Below are positions 17,551 to 24,879 of a stretch of DNA of 64,000 nucleotides, piece by piece. The notes beneath the pieces were generated by a model. It was given only the letters and a program-made list of their open reading frames with translations, ran no database searches and was not told the DNA's origin. The DNA is from Oscillospiraceae bacterium (GTDB taxonomy: Bacteria; Bacillota; Clostridia; Oscillospirales; CAG-272): positions 124,001-188,000 of the forward strand of contig SVUK01000017.1 of NCBI GenBank assembly GCA_015063325.1. The letters run 5' to 3'. The position numbers were made by a program, and so were the translations under genes. Every line of letters begins with the position of its first letter. Positions within the stretch are counted from its first letter, which is position 1.

Positions 17551-18015
17551 ATGAAATGCCCCTACTGCGGTCATACCGAGGACAAGGTTATCGACTCCCG
17601 ACCGGTCGAGGATGAAAACAGCATCCGCCGCCGCCGCGAGTGTCTGTTCTGCCATAAACGGTTTACCACGTTTGAAACTGTGGAATCCACGCAGATCATC
17701 GTGGTTAAAAAAAGTGGGCAAAAGGAGCTTTTCGATCGGCAGAAATTGCTTTCCGGCGTACTGAAGGCAACGCAAAAACGACCGGTGGACGCCGTTGCGC
17801 TCGTTTCCGAGATTGAAAGCGAACTGCAAAACAATTTCCGTATGGAGGTTACCTCCGGCGAGCTTGGCGAAATGGTTATGAATCGGTTGAAAGCGCTTGA
17901 CGAGGTCTCTTACGTTCGCTTTGCCTCGGTTTATCGTGAGTTTAAGGACATCGATACCTTTTTAGAGGCATTAAATGCGCTCAAATCGCCTCGCAAGAAT
18001 TCGGAATACAGATAA
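17551..18015 (+). CDS. nrdR: transcriptional repressor NrdR
   Basis: 154 residues, the family's usual length. An N-terminal zinc ribbon (CPYC near the start, CLFC at about 31-34) is followed by RRRECLFCHKRFTTFE and an ATP-cone domain (about 46-136). NrdR senses ATP/dATP and represses ribonucleotide reductase genes at NrdR boxes. No nrd gene is in the window. Own promoter upstream and a terminator 12 bases after the stop: monocistronic. Confidence 0.98.
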   Translation: MKCPYCGHTEDKVIDSRPVEDENSIRRRRECLFCHKRFTTFETVESTQIIVVKKSGQKELFDRQKLLSGVLKATQKRPVDAVALVSEIESELQNNFRMEVTSGELGEMVMNRLKALDEVSYVRFASVYREFKDIDTFLEALNALKSPRKNSEYR

Positions 18016-18027
18016 AATACAAATAAA

Positions 18028-18060
18028 ATGAAAACCGCACTGCTTCAAACGGTGCGGTTT
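18028..18060 (+). terminator. terminator of nrdR
   Basis: AAAACCGCAC pairs with GTGCGGTTTT around an 11-base loop. Confidence 0.88.
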
Positions 18061-18112
18061 TGCATTTTGAAATGCCGAAAGTTGCAAAAATTCGATAATC
18101 AAAGTTTTTTTC

Positions 18113-18140
18113 TTGACTTTGACGTTCAAATGTGTATAAT
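18113..18140 (+). promoter_or_regulatory. promoter of the aminotransferase-aroC pair
   Basis: TTGACT, 16 bases, TATAAT. Confidence 0.85.
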
Positions 18141-18174
18141 AAAGGTAGGCTTGCCCCACAAGGAGGGAAATACA

Positions 18175-19362
18175 GTGAATGATTCTATGAAAAAACTCGG
18201 TTCGCATCGCTCGGCGATCCGGGAATTGTTTGAATACGGCAAACGCCGCAAAGCGGAAATCGGCGCCGAAAACGTTTTTGATTTCAGCATCGGAAACCCC
18301 AGCGTCCCGGCACCGGATGCGGTGCAAAAGGAGCTTATCCGCCTTTTGGAGACTACCGATCCGGTTGCGCTCCATGGTTATACTTCTGCGCAGGGGGATC
18401 CCGGTGTGCGCGCGTCGATTGCCGACTATCTCAACCGTACCTATCAAGCCGAAGTAGACGCAAATCTCATCTATCTGACTGCCGGCGCGGCGGCGGCTCT
18501 GACTTGCTCGTTGACCGCTTTACTCAACCCCGGAGACGAAGTTGTTTTGCCGGCTCCGTTTTTCCCGGAGTACCGTGTTTTCGTGGAGCGTACAGGCGCA
18601 AAAGTTGTTCCGGTTGCCTGCGATCCCGAAACGTTTCAGCCGGATTATTCCGCGCTGGAGGCGGCGATCGGTGAAAAGACGCGAGTATTGCTTATCAATT
18701 CGCCCAACAATCCAACCGGAGCTGTGATTCCCGAATCGGGCATTCAAAAAATTGCCGCCATTCTTTCGGCAAAAGAAAAAGAGTTTGGCAACCCGATCTA
18801 TCTGATCTCGGACGAACCCTACCGCGAGCTGGTTTGGGGCAATGAGGCGGTTCCGTATTTGACGAGGTATTATAACAACACGCTGGTTTGCTATTCGTTC
18901 AGCAAATCGCTCTCTTTGCCGGGTGAGCGCATCGGTTACGTGCTCATTTCGCCCAAAGCCGAAGACGCGAACGACGTTTACGCCGCAGTCTGCGGCGCCG
19001 GACGTGCGCTTGGATTTGTTTGTGCGCCGGCGCTGTTCCAGTTTCTTGTTCCCAAATGTTTGGGATTGACCGCTGATTTTTCGATTTATAAAAAGAACCG
19101 CGAACTTTTGACAACCGGATTGCGTGCCTGCGGATTTACCGTGGTGGAGCCGGACGGCGCGTTCTACCTTTTTGTTAAATCGCCCGAGCCGGATGCCAAC
19201 GCGTTTGCCGAGCGCGCAAAGGGAATGGAGCTTTTGCTTGTGCCCAGTGATTCCTTCGGATGTCCCGGTTACGTTCGCGTATCCTATTGTGTTTCCACCG
19301 CGCAAATTGAAAAGTCGCTTCCGGCATTCCGAAAGCTGGCGGAATCTTACGGCTTAAAATAA
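18175..19362 (+). CDS. PLP-dependent aminotransferase, class I/II
   Basis: 395 residues. Fold-type I aminotransferase: FSIGNPSVPAP near the start, INSPNNPTGAVIP, the ISDEPYRELVW Asp/Tyr PLP contacts, and the Schiff-base lysine in YSFSKSLSLPGERIGY, then VRVSYCVS with the carboxylate-binding Arg. Probably acts on aspartate, alanine or an aromatic keto acid; the substrate cannot be told. The GTG start at 18175 sits seven bases after AGGAGGG; longer reading frames upstream run through the nrdR terminator. aroC follows by 38 bases, so a link to aromatic amino acids is possible (inference). Confidence 0.95.
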   Translation: MNDSMKKLGSHRSAIRELFEYGKRRKAEIGAENVFDFSIGNPSVPAPDAVQKELIRLLETTDPVALHGYTSAQGDPGVRASIADYLNRTYQAEVDANLIYLTAGAAAALTCSLTALLNPGDEVVLPAPFFPEYRVFVERTGAKVVPVACDPETFQPDYSALEAAIGEKTRVLLINSPNNPTGAVIPESGIQKIAAILSAKEKEFGNPIYLISDEPYRELVWGNEAVPYLTRYYNNTLVCYSFSKSLSLPGERIGYVLISPKAEDANDVYAAVCGAGRALGFVCAPALFQFLVPKCLGLTADFSIYKKNRELLTTGLRACGFTVVEPDGAFYLFVKSPEPDANAFAERAKGMELLLVPSDSFGCPGYVRVSYCVSTAQIEKSLPAFRKLAESYGLK

Positions 19363-19400
19363 CAATCAAATTACGATAAACAGAAAGGCAGGAAAACGGG

Positions 19401-20486
19401 ATGAATACCTTTGGAACCGCTGTTAAACTGACGCTTTTCGGCGAGAGCCACGGGAAAGAGATCGGCGCGGTGCTGGAAGGACTTGCGCCGGGAATTCCGG
19501 TGGATGAAGATTTTATCTGCCATCAGCTTTCTTTGCGCCGTCCCCACGGAGCCATTTCCACGCCGCGCGTGGAAAGCGACGAATTTCGAATCGTCAGCGG
19601 TGTTTATCAAGGAAAAACGACAGGAACGCCCATTTGTATTCTGATTCCCAATGCGGATACCCGAAGCGGCGATTATCCAACGGGCATGGTGCGCCCCGGG
19701 CATGCCGACTATACCGCGCAATGCAAATACCACGGCTTTCAGGATCCGCGCGGCGGCGGACATTTTTCGGGTCGATTGACGGCTCCATTGGTTGCGGCAG
19801 GCGCTATTGCCGTTTCCGCTTTGCAGGATAACGATATTTATATCGGAACACATATTCGCGCGCTTGCCGGACTGGAAGATCGACCGTTTGAGGATTTGGT
19901 TGCCGACGCCGATCTGCTGAGCGAGCTTGCTTTTCCGGTACTGGACGAACGTATTGCCGAGCGGATGAAAGAGGAGATTCTTGCCGCGGCGGAGGACGGC
20001 GACAGTGTTGGCGGAACGCTGGAAACAGTGGTTACGGGCGTTCCGGCAGGGATTGGAGAACCGTGGTTCGACAGCGTGGAGGGTGTTCTTTCACGCGCGC
20101 TGTTCGGAATACCGGCGGTTAAGGGAATTGAGTTTGGCGAGGGCTTCGGCTTTGCAAGAATGCGCGGAAGCGAGGCAAACGATCCTTTGCACATTGAAAA
20201 CGGCAAGGTCACGCATCTTTCCAACCATAGCGGAGGAATTAACGGGGGCATTACCAACGGGATGCCGATTTTGTTCCGCAGCGTTATCCGCCCAACGCCC
20301 ACCATTTCGGTTCCGCAGGCGAGTATCAATTTGCAAACCATGGAAAACGAGTTGCAAAAAGGGATGGGAAGACACGATCCTGCCATCGTCCACCGCGCGC
20401 GCGTGGTGGTGGACAGCGTGACCGCGCTGGTGCTTTGCGATTTTCTAACACAGCGGTTCGGGACCGACTTTTTGGCACAGATTTGA
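19401..20486 (+). CDS. aroC: chorismate synthase
   Basis: 361 residues. Last step of the shikimate pathway, converting EPSP to chorismate with reduced FMN. Signature motifs: FGESHGKEIGAVLEG, RPHGAISTPR, RPGHADYT followed by the DPRGGGHFSGRLTA segment, and GMGRHDPAIVHRA near the C-terminus. AGAAAGGCAGG precedes the ATG. A bidirectional terminator follows. The rest of the shikimate pathway is not in the window. Confidence 0.98.
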   Translation: MNTFGTAVKLTLFGESHGKEIGAVLEGLAPGIPVDEDFICHQLSLRRPHGAISTPRVESDEFRIVSGVYQGKTTGTPICILIPNADTRSGDYPTGMVRPGHADYTAQCKYHGFQDPRGGGHFSGRLTAPLVAAGAIAVSALQDNDIYIGTHIRALAGLEDRPFEDLVADADLLSELAFPVLDERIAERMKEEILAAAEDGDSVGGTLETVVTGVPAGIGEPWFDSVEGVLSRALFGIPAVKGIEFGEGFGFARMRGSEANDPLHIENGKVTHLSNHSGGINGGITNGMPILFRSVIRPTPTISVPQASINLQTMENELQKGMGRHDPAIVHRARVVVDSVTALVLCDFLTQRFGTDFLAQI

Positions 20487-20496
20487 CTGATTGGAT

Positions 20497-20546
20497 AAAA
20501 AAGACCTCCGACGAAAGGAAAGCTCCATTCGTCGGAGGTCTTTTAT
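20497..20546. terminator. bidirectional terminator between aroC and the lipoprotein gene
   Basis: AAAAGACCTCCGACGAA pairs with TTCGTCGGAGGTCTTTT around a 12-base loop; T or A tracts are on both sides. Confidence 0.93.
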
Positions 20547-20561
20547 TATAGAGGAATCGGT

Positions 20562-21278
20562 TTATTCTTCCGTTTCTTCGCCTTCGGGCTGATCGTCATT
20601 CCAGCCGTCCATATTTGTCCAGTCGGAAATATCGGGCAGGGTTACGCTTGCGTTGCCGTAGGCAAAGGCAAGTTCGGTGGTGCGCGGGGTTTCGGAGGTC
20701 GCGTCGGCGTTGGTGAAGGTAACGGTTTGCACCATGCCGTTCTTTGCGGTTGCGGTAATCTTGATGGAAGCACCGTTTGCCGCGACTTCAAATGTCAAAG
20801 TAGAGGTGGATTCCTTGTTCTTCTCCTCGGTTTTCACCGTACAGGTAAAGGTGGTGCCTTCTTCGGGAACCATTTCCAAAATTTTGATATTGTTCATAAA
20901 GTAGGGGCAGTTGTTGTCGTAGGTTTTCCTATCGGTGGTGTAGAAGCCGCTTTCCTCCGAGGAGGTTGCAACAATGTATTTGTCGCCGTCCACAAAGCAA
21001 TACATTTTCGTACCGGTTGACTGGTAGTCAAGGAAGCTCTTGTTGCCAAGGAGGGATTCCACATAAATCACCTCGCCGTCACCCGTAGCGGTAGCAACGA
21101 CGTTTGCGTTTTTGAGGGAATCCTCAAAATAGCCGTTGAGAAGGGAAAGACTGTCCTCTTTGGAGTCAGCCGAGATTTCGGACGTTCCGGTAACTTCAAT
21201 ATTGTCCAAAATGCCGCAGGAAGCAAAGGTCGCAACGCACAAAAGCAAAGCGAGGATCAGAATTGCTGGTTTTTTCAT
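20562..21278 (-). CDS. acidic lipoprotein, unknown
   Basis: 238 residues. A lipoprotein signal peptide (KKPAILILALLLCVATF) ends in the lipobox FASC. The mature part is beta-rich and acidic, with repeated T-x-T-x strands (TSTLTFEVAA, SIKITATA, GMVQTVTFTN) and an acidic tail. It may be a beta-barrel or LolA/LppX-like fold, but I do not recognise the family. ATG 21278 follows AAAGGAG; a near-perfect promoter lies upstream. Monocistronic. Confidence 0.85.
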   Translation of the reverse strand: MKKPAILILALLLCVATFASCGILDNIEVTGTSEISADSKEDSLSLLNGYFEDSLKNANVVATATGDGEVIYVESLLGNKSFLDYQSTGTKMYCFVDGDKYIVATSSEESGFYTTDRKTYDNNCPYFMNNIKILEMVPEEGTTFTCTVKTEEKNKESTSTLTFEVAANGASIKITATAKNGMVQTVTFTNADATSETPRTTELAFAYGNASVTLPDISDWTNMDGWNDDQPEGEETEE

Positions 21279-21325
21279 GTTTTTCAATCTCCTTTGTGAT
21301 TTGATTTTTTCTTGACAGCCTTTAC

Positions 21326-21354
21326 AGTATAGCACCTTTCCGGCGGTTTGTCAA
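21326..21354 (-). promoter_or_regulatory. promoter of the lipoprotein gene
   Basis: On the minus strand TTGACA, 17 bases, TATACT. Confidence 0.88.
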
Positions 21355-21463
21355 GGTTGTAAATCTCGCTTTACCGTATCTTTTGTAACTTGTCAATGCA
21401 TATCTTCATCATTTTTGAAAAAACTGAAGAGTGGGGAAGTTTAAAAAAAAGAGAGGTGGCGGC

Positions 21464-22867
21464 ATGGTTTTTTCGTCTTTGGTGTTTTTGTATGCCTTTT
21501 TGCCGCTCGTTTTGCTCGTTTATTATTTGGTGCCCAGGCGTTTTCGAAATCTTGTCCTTTTGGTATTCAGTCTCCTCTTTTACGGTTGGGGTGAGCCGAA
21601 ATATGTGCTGTTGATGGTCTTTTCCTTTTCGGCGGCGTATGCATTTGGATTTTCCATTGCCAAATACCGCGTTGAGAATCCCCGTCGCGCCCGTTTTTGG
21701 ACGCTTCTTTCGGTTTCGGTCAGTCTTTTATCGCTCTTTTTTTTCAAATACTACGATTTTACCGCCGCAAACCTTTCGCATCTGCCGTTCTGGAATCTTC
21801 CGCTTCTTGGTTTGCGCCTGCCCATTGGCATTTCCTTTTACACCTTTCAAATTCTTTCCTATACCCTTGATCTTTACCGCGGAAATGCCGAACTCCAGCG
21901 CAATTACGTGCGCTTCGGCACCTATGTTTCTCTTTTTCCGCAACTCATTGCCGGACCGATCGTCCGCTACCGCGAAATTGCCGCCGAACTGCAGGAAAGA
22001 AGGGAGACGGTTTCGGATTTTGCCGCCGGTGTTGAACGTTTTTGCATAGGGCTTTCCAAAAAGGTATTGCTCGGCGATCCGCTTGCCTCCGGATATCTTT
22101 ATTTTCGGGAATCGCTCGCCCGTTCGCCGAGCGCGCTTGCCGCATGGGGACAGGTCATTTTTTACGCCTTTCACCTCTATTTCGATTTTTCGGGATATTC
22201 GGATATGGCGATTGGGCTTGGACGAATGTTCGGTTTTCGGTTTCCCGAAAACTTCAATTATCCATATATTGCAACAAGTATTTCGGATTTTTGGCGGCGC
22301 TGGCATATCACACTTTCTTCGTGGTTCCGCGAGTACGTTTATATTCCGCTCGGTGGCAACCGAAAGGGAAAATGGAGACAGGTACGCAATCTTGCAATCG
22401 TTTGGCTTTTGACCGGATTTTGGCACGGCGCCGATTGGAATTTTCTCTTGTGGGGCGTTTATTTTTTGGTCTTATTGTTGCTCGAACGCTTTTTATTAAA
22501 AGATGTTTTGGATATTCTTCCGCGCTTTTTGCGCCGCTTTTTAACGGTTTTTGCGGTATTTTTGGGCTTTTTGCTATTTTCCGAGCAAAATCTTGCGGTT
22601 GTTTGGCAAACGCTCGGATGTTTATTCGGCGTGAATTGCGGACTTGGCGACGCGCTGGATTTTTATCATTGGAAAACTTTGTTTCCGCTCTTACTGATTG
22701 CAGCTTTTTGTGCAACGCCGTTACCGAAACGGATTTTTTCCGCAGTTCTCAAACGAAAAAAACGGTTTGGAGTTTTGCGCCCTGCATTTTGCGCGTTTGT
22801 GCTTCTTCTGTCAACCGCTTTTTTGGTGGCGCGTTCCTTCAGTCCGTTTGAATATTTTCAATTTTGA
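21464..22867 (+). CDS. MBOAT-family membrane O-acyltransferase (AlgI-like)
   Basis: 467 residues with about ten membrane helices. It moves acyl groups, usually acetyl, from a cytosolic donor to an extracellular polymer. AlgI/DltB motifs: FSGYSDMAIGLGRMFGF, FWRRWHITLSSWFREYVYIPLGG and the catalytic His in LTGFWHGADWNF. The start at ATG 21464 (MVFSSLVFLYAF) has GAGAGGTGG upstream; a TTG-started extension to 21431 is unlikely. A DHHW partner follows 19 bases later, the common MBOAT-accessory arrangement. Confidence 0.95.
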   Translation: MVFSSLVFLYAFLPLVLLVYYLVPRRFRNLVLLVFSLLFYGWGEPKYVLLMVFSFSAAYAFGFSIAKYRVENPRRARFWTLLSVSVSLLSLFFFKYYDFTAANLSHLPFWNLPLLGLRLPIGISFYTFQILSYTLDLYRGNAELQRNYVRFGTYVSLFPQLIAGPIVRYREIAAELQERRETVSDFAAGVERFCIGLSKKVLLGDPLASGYLYFRESLARSPSALAAWGQVIFYAFHLYFDFSGYSDMAIGLGRMFGFRFPENFNYPYIATSISDFWRRWHITLSSWFREYVYIPLGGNRKGKWRQVRNLAIVWLLTGFWHGADWNFLLWGVYFLVLLLLERFLLKDVLDILPRFLRRFLTVFAVFLGFLLFSEQNLAVVWQTLGCLFGVNCGLGDALDFYHWKTLFPLLLIAAFCATPLPKRIFSAVLKRKKRFGVLRPAFCAFVLLLSTAFLVARSFSPFEYFQF

Positions 22868-22886
22868 GTCGAAAGGAGGGTTTTTT

Positions 22887-24032
22887 ATGCGTCCCGATCG
22901 AACGATCGTTCTTTTGTTTTGCGTCATTTTAGCGCTTCTTGCCATTTTGTTTTTCGTTTTGCCGCAAAATCCGTTTTCGCAATCTGAAAAGCGCGCTTTG
23001 CAACAAACGCCGAAATTTAGTTTTTCCAAGCTCCTTTCGGGAAAATTGACCGCAGAGATTGACGCGTGGTTTGCCGATCAATTCCCCTTGCGAGAAGGGT
23101 TTGTCGGGGTTAAATCGATTGTCACGATTCTTTCAGGTCAAAGGCAAAACAACGGCATTCTGCTCGGCGCGGACGGACAGTTGGCAAGATGGGATTTTGA
23201 TGGGGGCAGTGACACGCAAATTGATCGCATCGATGAAGCGCGGCTATTGTCCTCCTGCGCCGGAATCACACGCGTTGACGAAAATGTGAATCTGCCAACC
23301 GTTTTTCTTTTTCCAAGCAGAAATTTAGACGTTGCGGAATCGTCGTTTGATTATCCCGACGTTACAGGAAAAGCAATTCGGCAAATTCTAACGGAATCCC
23401 TTTCCGGCATCCGTTTTGCCGACGTCGAACCCGTTTTGCAGGAAAAATACAAAAGTGGGGAAGCCGTCGTTTTCCGCACCGACCATCATTGGACAGCATT
23501 GGGCGCTTATTATGCCTATTGCGAAGTGATGAAACAATTCAATTTGGAACATGAAATTTTGCCGAGAGAATATTTTCGGGAAGAGATTGTTACCGGTGGT
23601 TTCGGTGGAACTTACCGTTCGCGCGGAGAAATGCAATGGATACAAAAAGAGCCGATTGCGGTTTGGTACGGAGCGGATGAAACGGAGTATACCGTTACTG
23701 CGGACGGCAAGCCGCTCGACGGATTTTACACCGTTTTGCCAAAAGAAGAGATCGGATACGAGCTGTTTTTGGACGGTACGCACGATATGGTAAGAATTGA
23801 AAAAGAGGGAAAAAATCGACCGAAACTTCTCATTTTTAAAGATAGTTTTGCCAATTCGCTTGCGCCTTTTCTTGCCCGTCATTTTGATCTGATTTTATTC
23901 AATTTGTCCTCTCCGAAAAAAGACTTTACGAATATTTCCGAAACGGTAACCCAATTCGACCCCGACGCGGTTTTGATCGTTTATTCCGTTTATAATCTTT
24001 TGACCACCGAAACGGCGGAACATTTTCGATAA
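22887..24032 (+). CDS. DHHW/AlgX-like membrane-anchored SGNH-type protein
   Basis: 381 residues. One N-terminal membrane helix (about 6-28) and an extracytoplasmic part with the FRTDHHWTALGAYYAY motif (Asp-His-His) and a later LLIFKDSFANSLAPFL block with the catalytic-type Ser. These are the AlgJ/AlgX/DltD-like features of proteins that complete O-acylation begun by the MBOAT channel. GAAAGGAGGG lies seven bases before the ATG. Ends at a bidirectional terminator. Confidence 0.92.
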   Translation: MRPDRTIVLLFCVILALLAILFFVLPQNPFSQSEKRALQQTPKFSFSKLLSGKLTAEIDAWFADQFPLREGFVGVKSIVTILSGQRQNNGILLGADGQLARWDFDGGSDTQIDRIDEARLLSSCAGITRVDENVNLPTVFLFPSRNLDVAESSFDYPDVTGKAIRQILTESLSGIRFADVEPVLQEKYKSGEAVVFRTDHHWTALGAYYAYCEVMKQFNLEHEILPREYFREEIVTGGFGGTYRSRGEMQWIQKEPIAVWYGADETEYTVTADGKPLDGFYTVLPKEEIGYELFLDGTHDMVRIEKEGKNRPKLLIFKDSFANSLAPFLARHFDLILFNLSSPKKDFTNISETVTQFDPDAVLIVYSVYNLLTTETAEHFR

Positions 24033-24040
24033 AATTAAGC

Positions 24041-24076
24041 AAAGAAGTCCGTTCGCAAAAACGAACGGACTTCTTT
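24041..24076. terminator. bidirectional terminator between the DHHW gene and mecA
   Basis: AAAGAAGTCCGTTCG pairs perfectly with CGAACGGACTTCTTT around a 6-base loop. Confidence 0.93.
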
Positions 24077-24085
24077 GCCTGTTTT

Positions 24086-24700
24086 TTATGCGAGCGCGGA
24101 AAGTTCCTCCACTGCCTTTTCGGAAACGAGTTTTGCATGCTCCGAGATGTAGATTTTTGTTTGCGCAACGTTGCAGGGGATTCCGTATTCCGAAAGAAAA
24201 GCAATCTCCTCCGGCAAGGAGAAGGGGGATTTCGTTTGAAAAATCAAATGCAGATAATATCCGTTTCGCTCGTCCCGGTAGGCGAAGCTTTTTCCTTTAA
24301 AGTTTCCCCTTTGCAGGCGGTTGCAAACGCCGAGAAGATCCTCCATGCCTGGGATCTTATAAACAATTTCTCGGCTGTATTGATCATTTTTTTCTTGCTG
24401 TTTGATCGGCAAAAGCGATTCGGGCAGAATGGCAAGCGCTCGCTTTTTATCCTCTTTCAAACTGCAGCTGACGAACATTTCGCATCCGCCCTCGCGCGAC
24501 GGAAAATATTGTACCGAAACACGGCGATCATCCAGCTCAAAATCAATTTTCCGGCGAACTTCCTTCATCAACATCCGGAAGGATTTTCGCATTTGTTCGG
24601 TATCTTCCCCCAGCCGCTGGGCGTTCATTTCAAAATGGGTCATATCCGAAGGCGTCAGCATGATTTTCAATTTTCGGTCGTTGATGCGTATCAGTTCCAA
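24086..24700 (-). CDS. mecA: MecA-type ClpC adaptor protein
   Basis: 204 residues. Start MELIRINDRKLKIMLTPSDM matches the MecA N-terminal substrate-binding domain, a charged and less conserved linker is at about 80-110, and the C-terminal domain (YKIPGMEDLLGVCNRL then YYLHLIF) fits the ClpC-binding part. MecA delivers substrates such as competence factor ComK to ClpCP in Bacillus; the target here is unknown. GGAGATTTG precedes the ATG. Monocistronic. Confidence 0.88.
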   Translation of the reverse strand: MELIRINDRKLKIMLTPSDMTHFEMNAQRLGEDTEQMRKSFRMLMKEVRRKIDFELDDRRVSVQYFPSREGGCEMFVSCSLKEDKKRALAILPESLLPIKQQEKNDQYSREIVYKIPGMEDLLGVCNRLQRGNFKGKSFAYRDERNGYYLHLIFQTKSPFSLPEEIAFLSEYGIPCNVAQTKIYISEHAKLVSEKAVEELSALA

Positions 24701-24738
24701 GGCAAATCTCCTTTCCGCTTATCGGCTCTCTGAATTTT

Positions 24739-24767
24739 ATTATATTCTGTTCTATGGAAAAATGGAA
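24739..24767 (-). promoter_or_regulatory. likely promoter of mecA
   Basis: On the minus strand TTCCAT, 17 bases, TATAAT; the -35 is weak. Confidence 0.5.
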
Positions 24768-24811
24768 CCCCTAAAATAATGGTAATTTTCCTGTGGAATC
24801 GGTGCTTTCTC

Positions 24812-24840
24812 TTGATTTTGGAAAGTGAATATGTTATAAT
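24812..24840 (+). promoter_or_regulatory. promoter of the nuclease-helicase gene
   Basis: TTGATT, 17 bases, TATAAT, with TGT before the -10. Confidence 0.85.
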
Positions 24841-24879
24841 ATTATCAGTTTATGAGAAACGGAAGGGAGGTGTTCCGGC

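Noticed and set aside
18028-18174. Upstream extension of the first aminotransferase
   Set aside because: It starts in the nrdR terminator and crosses the promoter; the GTG at 18175 has a strong ribosome site.
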